From: Bacillota bacterium | Lineage (GTDB): Bacteria; Bacillota; Clostridia; Acetivibrionales; DSM-1351 | Assembly: GCA_023443515.1 (NCBI GenBank) | Contig: JAEZUC010000029.1 | Coordinates: forward strand, 1-64,000 | Direction of reading: 5' to 3' | Length of the DNA: 64,000 nucleotides | Shown: positions 42,568-52,340 of the stretch, one piece after another | Layout of the letters: each line of letters starts with the position of its first letter | How positions within the stretch are numbered: the first letter of the stretch is position 1 | The notes under the pieces: model-generated | What the model was told of the DNA's origin: nothing | What the model saw: only the letters and a program-made list of their open reading frames with translations | Database searches by the model: none | Made by a program: the position numbers and the translations under genes

Positions 42568-43332
42568 ATGAGTAACGAAGAACTCTACAAAACGATTTTT
42601 ACCAGAAAATCTGTTAGAAAATATGATATGACACCTCTGACAGATCAAAAGCTATTAGAAATAAAAAACTTTGCTGATAATGTTAAGAAACTGATACCAA
42701 GTATGAAGTGTGAATTTTCTTTTCTTACCGATGACAAAGTAAAAAATATACTGCCTATAAAGGCTCCTCATTACATTTTAATTTACTCCGAAAAAAAAGA
42801 GGGGTATTTGTTAAACGCAGGTTTTATGCTTCAGCAGGTTGACTTGTTTCTTTCATCAGTAAATTTGGGAAGCTGCTGGCTGGGTATGGCAAAACCGTCA
42901 AAAGAAGTTCCGGCTTTACAAAACGGTCTGGAATTTGTAATTATGCTTGCCTTCGGCAATACTAAGGATAAGTTACACAGGATTGATAAATCAGAATTTA
43001 AACGGAAGGGTATTTCGGAGATAACATCAATTAACGGTGCAGACCAATTACTGGAAGCGGCCAGACTTGCACCGTCGGCATCCAACTCGCAGCCATGGTA
43101 TTTTAGCGGGAATACAAATGAAATCATTATCTGCCGTGAAAAGCTGAGTTTTTTAAAAGCACCTATTTTTAATAAAATGAATCAGATAGATACGGGAATT
43201 GTTTTATGCCATTTATGGCTTTCGATTGAGCATCAGGGTAAAACAGCCTGTTTTGATTATACAGATTCAAATGCCCCCAAAGGATATGAATTTATGTTAA
43301 AAGTGAAAGTTGAGGGAGATACGTCATGTTAA
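42568..43332 (+). CDS. Nitroreductase family protein (TM1586-like)
   Basis: A 254-residue flavin-dependent nitroreductase-like protein. It has the N-terminal FTRKSVRKYDMTPL and a second half with LLEAARLAPSASNSQPWYF, the FMN-binding signature. This two-lobed arrangement on one chain is typical of the TM1586 subgroup. The oxidised substrate is unknown. GGAGG serves the ATG at 42568. Its stop overlaps the start of the aldo/keto reductase by 7 bp, so they form one operon. Confidence 0.85.
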   Translation: MSNEELYKTIFTRKSVRKYDMTPLTDQKLLEIKNFADNVKKLIPSMKCEFSFLTDDKVKNILPIKAPHYILIYSEKKEGYLLNAGFMLQQVDLFLSSVNLGSCWLGMAKPSKEVPALQNGLEFVIMLAFGNTKDKLHRIDKSEFKRKGISEITSINGADQLLEAARLAPSASNSQPWYFSGNTNEIIICREKLSFLKAPIFNKMNQIDTGIVLCHLWLSIEHQGKTACFDYTDSNAPKGYEFMLKVKVEGDTSC

Positions 43333-44516
43333 CAAGAATAAATCAAAAAAACGGAGAAGAACTATCTATTCTGGGATTTGGGTGTATGAGGTTTCCAACC
43401 AGGGCTGGCGGAATCGATGAACCGAGAGCTATTAAGATGATTCACAATGCTATAAAAAAAGGTGTAAACTATTTCGATACAGCTTACATTTACCATGGAG
43501 GAAAAAGCGAAAGTCTTTTAGGGAAGGCTTTAGTCGGGGGATTTCGTGAAAAAGTCAAAATAGCTACAAAATTACCCCCATTTATGGTGAAAAATCTTGA
43601 TAATGCCAAAAAAATATTCAATACTCAATTAGAACGCCTTCAAACAGACTATATTGACTATTATTTACTTCACATGCTTACAGACAAAGCAGGCTTTGAC
43701 AGACTTGCAGATATGGGAGTATTAAAATGGATAGAAGAGCTTAAAGCAAAAGGTACCATAAAAAACATCGGGTTTTCCTTTCACGGAGCAAAAAATGAAT
43801 TTGAACAGATTCTGAAGGCCTACCCTTGGGAATTCTGCCAGATACAATATAATTATATGGATGAAAATAATCAGGCTACAAAGGATGGATTAATACTTGC
43901 CAATGAGATGGGAATACCTGTAATAGTTATGGAGCCTTTAAGAGGAGGAAAACTGGTTACAAACCTGCCGGAAGACGTAAAAAAGGCTTTTGTAGAATGC
44001 AACTGTGACAGGTCCCCCGCAGAATGGGCCTTGAGATGGATATGGAACCATCCCCAGGTAAATGTGGTTCTGTCAGGAATGAGTGATGAGGCACAGGTTG
44101 AGGACAACATACGAATAGCCTCTGAGGCAAGGGCCAATTCTCTTACAGCTGAGGAACTCGGTGTATTTGATAAAGTTAAAAGAATATTACATGAAAGAAC
44201 AAAAATACCGTGTACTGCGTGTGGTTACTGTATGCCATGCCCGGCAGGAGTTGATATACCGGGATGCTTTTCCCACTATAACGATAAATATCTGATTAGG
44301 GATAAAGGAATAAGATTTCAATATTACAGAAACTTAGGAGCAGTTGCAGCACAGCCATCCTATGCCTCCCAGTGCAAAGACTGCGGAAAATGTGAAAGCC
44401 ATTGTCCTCAAAAAATAAGTATAAGGTCTGAACTAAAAACCGTCAGTAAGGAAATGGAAAGCATACTTTATAGAGCAGGAATAGCAATTGCAAGGAAAGT
44501 AATGAAAATTAAATAA
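43326..44516 (+). CDS. Aldo/keto reductase with C-terminal 4Fe-4S domain
   Basis: A 396-residue protein. An AKR barrel (about 1-280) has GFGCMRFP, the catalytic Asp/Tyr in YFDTAYIYHGGKSE, IDYYLLHM and NIGFSFHG. The C-terminal ferredoxin-like part has CTACGYCMPC (about 296) and CKDCGKCESHC (about 350). This AKR/ferredoxin fusion is frequent in Clostridia; electrons may flow from ferredoxin instead of NADPH only. Substrate unknown. Translation is coupled to the nitroreductase gene. Confidence 0.92.
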   Translation: MLTRINQKNGEELSILGFGCMRFPTRAGGIDEPRAIKMIHNAIKKGVNYFDTAYIYHGGKSESLLGKALVGGFREKVKIATKLPPFMVKNLDNAKKIFNTQLERLQTDYIDYYLLHMLTDKAGFDRLADMGVLKWIEELKAKGTIKNIGFSFHGAKNEFEQILKAYPWEFCQIQYNYMDENNQATKDGLILANEMGIPVIVMEPLRGGKLVTNLPEDVKKAFVECNCDRSPAEWALRWIWNHPQVNVVLSGMSDEAQVEDNIRIASEARANSLTAEELGVFDKVKRILHERTKIPCTACGYCMPCPAGVDIPGCFSHYNDKYLIRDKGIRFQYYRNLGAVAAQPSYASQCKDCGKCESHCPQKISIRSELKTVSKEMESILYRAGIAIARKVMKIK

Positions 44517-44567
44517 AAATGTTAACCTTCCAATAAATCACAAAGTATGCTAGAATTATTGAATATC

Positions 44568-44594
44568 AAGTCATTTCTTTTATAGAAATGACTT
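44568..44594 (+). terminator. Terminator hairpin after the aldo/keto reductase gene
   Basis: AAGTCATTTCT pairs perfectly with AGAAATGACTT around TTTAT-like loop; downstream sequence is AT-rich without a clean T run. Confidence 0.6.
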
Positions 44595-44659
44595 AATATA
44601 TATATTTTGGTATATACAAAAGAAAATTTACTACGCTTAATCAATTACAGGGGTGCGGC

Positions 44660-47600
44660 ATGTATTTAAGAAAACTTGAAATACAAGGTTTTAAATCATT
44701 TGCAGACAAAATATCACTTGATTTCAATAACGGTATTACGGCGGTTGTGGGACCAAACGGAAGCGGAAAAAGCAATATCGGTGATGCTGTAAGATGGGTA
44801 CTTGGTGAACAGAGTGCCAAAACATTAAGAGGAAGCAAGATGGAGGACGTAATCTTTGCCGGTACTGAACACAGAAAGCCGGTTGGTTTTGCTGAGGTAT
44901 CTTTGACTATTGACAATACCGACAATTATCTTCCAGTGTCCTACAGTGAAGTAACTATTACCAGAAGAGTTTATCGTTCGGGAGAAAGTGAATATTACAT
45001 AAACAAGACCTCCTGCCGTCTTAAGGATATACATGAGCTGTTTCTGGATACAGGGATAGGCAGGGACGGCTACTCGATAATCGGACAAGGTAGAGTTGAT
45101 GAGATACTTAGTACCAAATCAGAGGACAGAAGGCTTATATTTGAAGAGGCCTCGGGTATAATGAAATACAAGGTAAGAAAGCAGGACGCAGAAAGAAAGC
45201 TTGATCTTACTGAACAGAACCTTGTGCGTATAAATGATATTATAAATGAACTTGAGTCTCAATTGGAGCCCTTAAGAGAACAGTCTGAGGCGGCAAGAAA
45301 ATATCTTGACTTACGTGAAAGACTTAAAGAGCTTGAAGTAAATGTTTATCTTAACAATATAGACAGGCTAAAGGAAAGAATAAAAGAGTATGAGACTCAA
45401 TTTAAAGATATAAGAGATAACATAGATGCAGAAGAGAGACGACTGAGAAGTATTACGGCTCAAAATCAGCAGAAGACAGAACTACTTAGAAATCTTGATG
45501 AGCAGATAACAGAGTCAAGAGAGAAATTCTATGTAATTGAAGCAAATCTTGAAAAGAACAGCTCAGAGGTAATGCTCAAAAACGAAAAGATAAACAGCCT
45601 TGGGGGGAACATTGAACGACTAAATGAAGAAACCTCAGAAATCAGCGCAAAACTGGAACTATTAAACAATGAAGAGATGAACCGTCAGAGAAAGATTGAC
45701 TATCTTAACGGACAGTATAACGAATTTTCCAAAAAGCTTGAAAAATATCAGTCTGAGCTTGATAATATTTTGTCCACCCTTGGTGAGAGTGAAAGACATA
45801 TAGAAATGCTCAAGGCAGGTATAATGGACAAGCTGGACATTCAATCGGATAAAAGAACTCAGATAAACAACATTAAGAATCATGTAGAAAACATTAGAAA
45901 AAGGCAGAACTCTATAGGTACTGAAATATATTCCCTGAAGCTTGAAAAAGACAAAGATAATATGAAAAAAGAGGACTTGACGGAAAGTATCAGAAATACT
46001 TCCACTCTTATAAGACATTCCAGGGAAAAGATTAATGAATTGAATAATGAAAAAACTGAGTTAAAAGCCACTCTTTCCGAACTTGAAAAGCAGTACGGAA
46101 ACGTAAAAACGGATATACAGGTAAAAGCCTCCAGACACAAGATGCTTAAAGATATGGAAAACAGTATGGAGGGATACAGCAGAAGTGTAAAGGAAATAAT
46201 GACTGCCTGCAAGCAGTCACCGGAACTGGGCAAAGGGATACATGGGACAGTTGCACAGCTGGTTGAGGTTGATAGAAAATATGAAACAGCAATAGAAATG
46301 ACTCTTGGAAGTGCCCTGCAGAATATAGTTACGTCATCAGAAGACGATGCCAAGAAAGCCATAGAATTCCTTAAAAGGAATAGGGTGGGAAGGGCTACTT
46401 TTCTGCCTATTACATCCGTAAAAGGAAAACGTCTTGACGATAGTACTTTACGCAGATTGGGAGACTGTCAGGGTTTTTGTGGAGTAGCATCGGACCTTGT
46501 AACCTGTGATGCTGAATATAGTGGAATAGTTTTGAACCTGTTGGGCAGAGTTGTTGTAACGGAAAATTTAGATAGTGGAATCAGTATAGCCAGAAAATTC
46601 GGCTACAGCTTCAGAATTGTTACTTTGGAAGGAGACATATTAAGCACAAGCGGATCGATGTCCGGAGGAAGTAGCGACCACAGGAGTTCCGGAATTTTGA
46701 GCAGAAGCAGGGAAATTTCAGAATTGGAAACCATTATTGAAGGTCTGAAAAAAGACGAGCTCAAGTACGGATCAAAAATAAACGATGTAAGACAGATGAT
46801 GGCAGAGATAGACAGTGAATTCAGCGAGCATAACAATAAACTCAGAGACAGCGAGCTTATTAAAACCAGAGACGAGAATCACCTTCAGATGATTGAGGAT
46901 AATATAAAAAAGACAGAGGCCAAAATAGGAATGCTGATAAATGAGAAGGAGCAAATGGTAAAGCAGGAGCAGGATACAATATCAGAACAGCAGAAATATG
47001 AAGCCGAACTCGAAGTCATAGAAAACGATATATCTCAAACAAAAGCAATAATCGCAGAGCATCAGGAGAAATTCAAAGCGGATCAGACAGTCAGAGATGA
47101 TTTACATCAAGAGATAACAGATTTTAAGATATCGGTAAATTCAATTACGGAGAGTATACAGAGTGTAAAAGAAAATCTGGACAGAATAAAAGGAGAAAGG
47201 GATTCCTTAACCAGAAGCTTTACACGAAAACAGGATGAAATAAACAAAGCCAATACCGAAATTGAATCATTAAAGCAGGAGATAAGCGGTCTCGATAACT
47301 TAACCAGAAAACTTCAGGATGAAAAGACAGGAAAAACCTTGGAGATTGACAGATTGGTGGAAGAGAAAAAGGTGCTGGAGGAAGAATCCACCGACTTCAT
47401 TGAAAAATTAAATACAACCAACAAGACAATCCATCTCCTGCATGAAGAGTACAACAGAATAGACATAAAAAAAGCTAAAGCAGAAGCAGAAATGAAATCA
47501 ATTCAGGACAGAATGTGGGATGAATATGAGCTTACCTATAGCAATGCGGTTGAGCTTAAAAAAGAAATAGAAAACATATCTGAAGCTCAAAGGAATATAT

Positions 47601-48232
47601 CCGAATACAGGGCACAGATAAAAGCTCTTGGACCGGTAAATGTTTCATCCATAGATGAATACATTAAGACGAAGGAACGTTTTGAGTTCATGTCTGTCCA
47701 GAAAAATGACATGGAGCAGGCTAAAGAAAAGCTCCATAAAATCATATACGAGATGGTTCAGGTAATGAAAAAGCAGTTTGTTGAACAGTTTAAGCTTATA
47801 AACGAAAACTTTGGAATAGTATATAAGGAGCTGTTCGGAGGAGGAAGAGCAGAACTGATAATTTCAGATCAGGACAACGTTCTGGAAAGCGGTATAGAGA
47901 TTGAGGTTCAGCCCCCAGGAAAGAAGCTCCAGAACATGATGCTTTTATCGGGTGGAGAACGAGCATTTACAGCGATAGCACTTCTATTTGCGATACTAAG
48001 GCTGAAACCTACACCCTTCTGTCTTTTGGATGAAATAGAAGCTGCATTGGATGATGCAAATGTATACAGGTTCGGAGAGTACCTGAAAAAATATTCTCAA
48101 AACACACAGTTTATAATGGTTACACATCGTAAGGGAACTATGGAATCAGCAGATACCATGTATGGAGTAACTATGCAGGAGCATGGTGTATCCAAGGTGG
48201 TATCAATGAAAATGGGTGAGTTGGCAAGTTAA
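44660..48232 (+). CDS. smc: Chromosome segregation protein SMC
   Basis: A 1190-residue SMC. The N-terminal head has GPNGSGKSN (Walker A, about 31-39) and GIGRDGYSIIGQGRVDEIL; two long coiled coils (about 170-500 and 680-1020) flank the hinge (about 515-670, ELGKGIHGTVAQLVEV). The C-terminal head has the signature LLSGGERAFTAIALLFAI (about 1095) and Walker B FCLLDEIEAALDD (about 1123). It compacts and segregates the chromosome with ScpAB, not in this window. Followed 84 bp later by ftsY, as in most Firmicutes. Confidence 0.98.
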   Translation: MYLRKLEIQGFKSFADKISLDFNNGITAVVGPNGSGKSNIGDAVRWVLGEQSAKTLRGSKMEDVIFAGTEHRKPVGFAEVSLTIDNTDNYLPVSYSEVTITRRVYRSGESEYYINKTSCRLKDIHELFLDTGIGRDGYSIIGQGRVDEILSTKSEDRRLIFEEASGIMKYKVRKQDAERKLDLTEQNLVRINDIINELESQLEPLREQSEAARKYLDLRERLKELEVNVYLNNIDRLKERIKEYETQFKDIRDNIDAEERRLRSITAQNQQKTELLRNLDEQITESREKFYVIEANLEKNSSEVMLKNEKINSLGGNIERLNEETSEISAKLELLNNEEMNRQRKIDYLNGQYNEFSKKLEKYQSELDNILSTLGESERHIEMLKAGIMDKLDIQSDKRTQINNIKNHVENIRKRQNSIGTEIYSLKLEKDKDNMKKEDLTESIRNTSTLIRHSREKINELNNEKTELKATLSELEKQYGNVKTDIQVKASRHKMLKDMENSMEGYSRSVKEIMTACKQSPELGKGIHGTVAQLVEVDRKYETAIEMTLGSALQNIVTSSEDDAKKAIEFLKRNRVGRATFLPITSVKGKRLDDSTLRRLGDCQGFCGVASDLVTCDAEYSGIVLNLLGRVVVTENLDSGISIARKFGYSFRIVTLEGDILSTSGSMSGGSSDHRSSGILSRSREISELETIIEGLKKDELKYGSKINDVRQMMAEIDSEFSEHNNKLRDSELIKTRDENHLQMIEDNIKKTEAKIGMLINEKEQMVKQEQDTISEQQKYEAELEVIENDISQTKAIIAEHQEKFKADQTVRDDLHQEITDFKISVNSITESIQSVKENLDRIKGERDSLTRSFTRKQDEINKANTEIESLKQEISGLDNLTRKLQDEKTGKTLEIDRLVEEKKVLEEESTDFIEKLNTTNKTIHLLHEEYNRIDIKKAKAEAEMKSIQDRMWDEYELTYSNAVELKKEIENISEAQRNISEYRAQIKALGPVNVSSIDEYIKTKERFEFMSVQKNDMEQAKEKLHKIIYEMVQVMKKQFVEQFKLINENFGIVYKELFGGGRAELIISDQDNVLESGIEIEVQPPGKKLQNMMLLSGGERAFTAIALLFAILRLKPTPFCLLDEIEAALDDANVYRFGEYLKKYSQNTQFIMVTHRKGTMESADTMYGVTMQEHGVSKVVSMKMGELAS

Positions 48233-48316
48233 CCAAAATTATTTTAATTTTAAAAGACATTTATATAGTAAAGAGAGTAAATTATAATATAGTAAAATAT
48301 CATACGGAGGCTACAG

Positions 48317-49225
48317 ATGGGATTTTTTGATAAACTTAAAGAAGGACTGCAAAAAACACGTAAAAGTATAACTGAGAAAATAGATCAGGTACTTGTTTCT
48401 TTTGGAAAGGTAGACGAAGAACTTTTTGAAGAACTTGAGGAGATATTGATTACTTCTGACATTGGTATAGACACAACAATGCGGATTATAGAGGAATTGA
48501 AGGCAAAAGTTAAAGAGAGGAAGATAATCGATCCAAGAGAGGTAAAAGGTTTGCTCAAGGAGACACTTAAAGAGATACTGGAAAAGGGTGGCAATGAAAT
48601 GAAGCTTGGGACTAAACCGTCTGTTATTATAGTAATAGGTGTAAACGGTGTTGGCAAAACGACCTCAATAGGTAAAATTGCTAACCTGTATAAAAGTCAG
48701 GGTAAAAAAGTACTTCTGGCAGCAGGGGATACATTCAGGGCAGCAGCCATCGACCAGTTGGAGGTATGGGCACAAAGAGTAGGTACCGAGATAATAATGC
48801 AAAAAGAGGGTTCAGACCCGGCAGCTGTTATATTTGATGCTGTTCAGGCCGCAAAATCCAGAAATGCAGACCTTTTGATTTGTGATACTGCGGGAAGACT
48901 TCACACCAAAAAGAATCTTATGGAAGAGCTCAAGAAGGTTTCAAGAGTACTTGACAGGGAACTTCCGGGAGCGGATAGGGAAACACTTCTTGTACTCGAC
49001 GCAACCACTGGTCAAAATGCAATATCACAAGCCAAAACTTTCAGCGAAACCTCTGATATTACAGGTATAGTATTAACAAAATTAGATGGGACTGCCAAAG
49101 GAGGAATAGTTGTAGCAATAAAATCGGAGCTTGATATACCTGTAAAACTAATCGGTGTGGGGGAACAGCTGGATGACTTGCAAAAATTTAATGCAGAGGA
49201 ATTTGTAGAAGCCTTGTTTTCATAG
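48317..49225 (+). CDS. ftsY: Signal recognition particle receptor FtsY
   Basis: A 302-residue SRP GTPase. The N domain (about 1-95) precedes the G domain with GVNGVGKTTSIGK (about 109), LLAAGDTFRAAAIDQL, DTAGRLHTKKNLM, LTKLDGTAKGGI and GVGEQLDDLQKF. It docks ribosome-SRP complexes on the membrane. It lacks the long acidic A domain of E. coli FtsY, as usual in Firmicutes. GGAGG precedes the ATG. Confidence 0.98.
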   Translation: MGFFDKLKEGLQKTRKSITEKIDQVLVSFGKVDEELFEELEEILITSDIGIDTTMRIIEELKAKVKERKIIDPREVKGLLKETLKEILEKGGNEMKLGTKPSVIIVIGVNGVGKTTSIGKIANLYKSQGKKVLLAAGDTFRAAAIDQLEVWAQRVGTEIIMQKEGSDPAAVIFDAVQAAKSRNADLLICDTAGRLHTKKNLMEELKKVSRVLDRELPGADRETLLVLDATTGQNAISQAKTFSETSDITGIVLTKLDGTAKGGIVVAIKSELDIPVKLIGVGEQLDDLQKFNAEEFVEALFS

Positions 49226-49251
49226 CATATGATGTGAAGGGAGAAAAATAA

Positions 49252-52086
49252 ATGGAAGAAGTATATGATTACTACAAAGAAAAGGACAAGAGGCAGAAAG
49301 GCGGCAAAGGCAGTAAAGGCAAAATAACAGCCTTGATTGTTTGTGTGCTGCTGGTAGTTTTTGCAATAATAGGAAGCTCCATATACATGGAGTTGATTCA
49401 GCTGAAGGAGTTAAACCCAAATGCTGATTACACTACCGTTTACACAAAAAATCTCTTATACAAAACTATATTTTTTGTAATCAGTTTTGTATTAATTACT
49501 TTATTTGTATTTATTACAAACAAGGTGACAGGAAAAAACTTAAAGAAATACTTTACAAACAATAACTTAGAGCAGAGGCGGTTGATAAATGCCCCTGTTG
49601 CATTGGTAATAGGTGTATTTGGAGCATTTATCACCAAGGAATTCTTTTTTAACAAAGCACTCCTGTTTCTGAATTCTGCCAACTTCGGTATAAAAGATCC
49701 ACAATTCGGTCAGGACATCGGATATTACATGTTTCAGAGACCTTTTTATATGTCCCTGTTTAGTTTTATATCGAATCTGTGGTTGTTCCTGGTATTTTAC
49801 ACGGCAGTATACTATTTAGTTGTCCTGATGGCAGCATTAAACAACACTTTATCAACCAGAGATCTCAAGGACAAAACAATTTTGAGGCACAACCTGATAA
49901 ATATAGCAATTTTCTTTGTGCTTAAGACTATATCCTTCAAATTTCAGAGGGAATCGTTGCTTTATTCAAACTTTACAAATAAGAATGTAACGGGAGCAGG
50001 CTATGTTGATACAAATATATGGATCAAGTACTATACAATAGCTCCTGTAATCGTTCTTCTCATTGTTTTATTGGCAGGATTCTTTATGTGGAAGGGTAAA
50101 CTAAAAAAGTCGGCTTTTATAATTGCCACTTTTCCTGCGATTTTTATTATACTTACGTTAGTTTCAACAATAATACAAAAAGCAATTGTCGGACCTAACG
50201 AAATTCAGTTTGAAGACAAATATCTCAAAAACAATATGACTCAAACAAGAACGGCTTTTGGGCTTGACAAAATTCAGCCCTATGATTTCAGCAAAATAGA
50301 TGAACTGACTCCTGAAATTATTAACAATAACAGAAATACCGTTGACAATATACGTGTAGTTGACTATACACCTACATTGAACAGCAACAAACAGCTCCAG
50401 AGCAATACAAACTTTTACACATTCCATAACGGAGATATCTTAAATTACACAGTAAACGGAAAAGAAATACCTGTACTGATTTCTGCCAGAGAAATAAACT
50501 CCGAGTATCTCAGAAACCAGAACTTTGTAAATAAGACCTTCAAATACACACATGGTTATGGTGTTGTAGTAAACCCAATAAATAAATTGACTGCACAAGG
50601 TCAGGTAGATTTTTTAATCAGCGGACTTAAAATGGATACTGTTGACAAGGTAAACCTGAAGGTTACCGAGCCAAGGATTTACTACGGACAGTTAACAAAC
50701 AATTATGTAATAGTAAACCCAAAGAGTGCAGGAAAGCTTTCAGAAATAGACTATGACGGAACAACGGTAAGTTACTTTGATGAAACTGGAAACAAGTATG
50801 AAAAAATCAAAATGAATCTATTGAACAGGTTATTGTTTTCGATAAAATATGCTGATACAAACCTTCTTGTTTCCAGCAATATATCATCTGACTCAAAAAT
50901 TCTACTCAATAGAAATGTGGTAGAAAGAGCCCAGAAAGGAATACCATTTTTAAAAGTCGATAACGATCCTGCATTGAATATAACTGCAGACGGAAAGCTT
51001 GTATGGGTTCTGGATGCTTATAGCATATCCAACAATTATCCATATTCACAATATTTTTATACGCAATCGGAAGATACTGACCTGCAAGAACTTAACGGTA
51101 TTAATTATATAAGGAATTCGGTAAAAGTAACCGTTGATGCTTATGACGGTACTGTAAAGTATTATATTGTAGATAAGGAAGACCCCATAATAAAAGCTTA
51201 TCAAAGTGTATACCCGGGACTGTTTGCAAAGGATGAATTCCCAGCAGACCTTGCATCACACTTAAGGTATCCTGAAACGCTTTTTAAACTTCAAACCGAG
51301 GTACTCAAAAAGTACCATCTGGATCCTAAAAAGGAAGATAATATATCAATCTTCTATACTGGACAGGATGAATGGAATATTGCAAAATATCCTGATGCAA
51401 AAAACGAAAGCGGAACAAGGGATATTGATGCGTACTACAATATGGTGAAACTTCCCGGAGATATAGGCAAAAATGAGGAACTTATACTTATGAGGCCTTT
51501 TACACCTTCAGGAGAGAAGCATAACATGGTATCGTGGCTGGCGGTTCGTAATGATGTGGAAAACTATGGGCAAATGATACTGTTTAACTTCCCCAAGAAC
51601 ACCAACATTCTGGGGCCCGATCAATTTGAAGTAAATATTAACCAGATTAGTGAAATATCTGAGGAAATAACACTGTGGGGTCAGGGAGGCTCAAGGGTAT
51701 TCAAGGGAAGCCTGCTTGTAATACCTATAGAAAACAGTATATTGTATGTTGAACCGATATATATACAGGCAAACAGTGCTTCATCCATTCCACAGGTTAA
51801 AAGGGTGGTGGTAGGTTACCAGCAGGGCGCGGATTTTAAACACGGCATAGGAGACAATCTTGAGAGTGCCATAAATAACCTTTTTAAAGACAATGTAAAA
51901 CCTGACACGGGTAAACCTGACACTGATAATAAAAACCAGCAGGATAAGGGCAACACAACAGCCCCACCTCCGGATGAATCACAGAATATTGACAGACAAA
52001 AGTTGGATGAATTGCAGCAAAAGCTGGATCAGCTTATGAAACAATCACAGGAAATTAATGATCTTTTAAAAAGCCTGAGAAAGTAA
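49252..52086 (+). CDS. UPF0182 family membrane protein
   Basis: A 944-residue protein with about seven membrane segments in the first 330 residues and a large probably extracellular domain to about 890 (WLAVRNDVENYGQMILFNFPKN, EVNINQISEISEEITLWGQGGSRVFKG are typical UPF0182 motifs). A Pro/Asp-rich linker (KPDTGKPDTDNKNQQ) leads to a C-terminal coiled coil (DRQKLDELQQKLDQLMKQ). The family has no established function. It begins 26 bp after ftsY and may be co-transcribed with it; a terminator follows. Confidence 0.9.
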   Translation: MEEVYDYYKEKDKRQKGGKGSKGKITALIVCVLLVVFAIIGSSIYMELIQLKELNPNADYTTVYTKNLLYKTIFFVISFVLITLFVFITNKVTGKNLKKYFTNNNLEQRRLINAPVALVIGVFGAFITKEFFFNKALLFLNSANFGIKDPQFGQDIGYYMFQRPFYMSLFSFISNLWLFLVFYTAVYYLVVLMAALNNTLSTRDLKDKTILRHNLINIAIFFVLKTISFKFQRESLLYSNFTNKNVTGAGYVDTNIWIKYYTIAPVIVLLIVLLAGFFMWKGKLKKSAFIIATFPAIFIILTLVSTIIQKAIVGPNEIQFEDKYLKNNMTQTRTAFGLDKIQPYDFSKIDELTPEIINNNRNTVDNIRVVDYTPTLNSNKQLQSNTNFYTFHNGDILNYTVNGKEIPVLISAREINSEYLRNQNFVNKTFKYTHGYGVVVNPINKLTAQGQVDFLISGLKMDTVDKVNLKVTEPRIYYGQLTNNYVIVNPKSAGKLSEIDYDGTTVSYFDETGNKYEKIKMNLLNRLLFSIKYADTNLLVSSNISSDSKILLNRNVVERAQKGIPFLKVDNDPALNITADGKLVWVLDAYSISNNYPYSQYFYTQSEDTDLQELNGINYIRNSVKVTVDAYDGTVKYYIVDKEDPIIKAYQSVYPGLFAKDEFPADLASHLRYPETLFKLQTEVLKKYHLDPKKEDNISIFYTGQDEWNIAKYPDAKNESGTRDIDAYYNMVKLPGDIGKNEELILMRPFTPSGEKHNMVSWLAVRNDVENYGQMILFNFPKNTNILGPDQFEVNINQISEISEEITLWGQGGSRVFKGSLLVIPIENSILYVEPIYIQANSASSIPQVKRVVVGYQQGADFKHGIGDNLESAINNLFKDNVKPDTGKPDTDNKNQQDKGNTTAPPPDESQNIDRQKLDELQQKLDQLMKQSQEINDLLKSLRK

Positions 52087-52103
52087 GCAAAGTTAAGTAT
52101 TGT

Positions 52104-52140
52104 GGGAATAGTTTCCTTAAACGGAGCTATTCCCCTTTTT
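52104..52140 (+). terminator. Rho-independent terminator after the UPF0182 gene
   Basis: GGGAATAG at 52104-52111 pairs with CTATTCCC at 52127-52134, with an inner TCC/GGA, followed by T5. Confidence 0.82.
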
Positions 52141-52222
52141 GTTGTAGAAAATTGTTGCTAAATTATAAAAAATGTATATAATACTATGTTATGTAACAGT
52201 ATATTATTTATTAAATTTGCTA

Positions 52223-52251
52223 TTGAAAATTGCCTAGAAAAGTATTAGAAT
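52223..52251 (+). promoter_or_regulatory. Probable sigma-A promoter of the KimA-like gene
   Basis: TTGAAA at 52223-52228, 17-bp spacer, TAGAAT at 52246-52251. The leader of about 80 bases contains one hairpin (TTTTGCCA/TGGCAAAA, about 52263-52290) and no recognisable c-di-AMP riboswitch. Confidence 0.6.
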
Positions 52252-52340
52252 ACAATAAGCGTTTTGCCATAATATTCCTTGTGGCAAAATGTAGAAAAAC
52301 AAATAAAAACTAAATAACTTTAAAAAATGGTGAGGCATTT

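Noticed and set aside
40605..44659. A mobile island inserted between rnc and smc
   Set aside because: No integrase, transposase, flanking repeats or tRNA site; gene content is sporulation and redox functions with ordinary composition, so rearrangement without a mobile element is equally likely.
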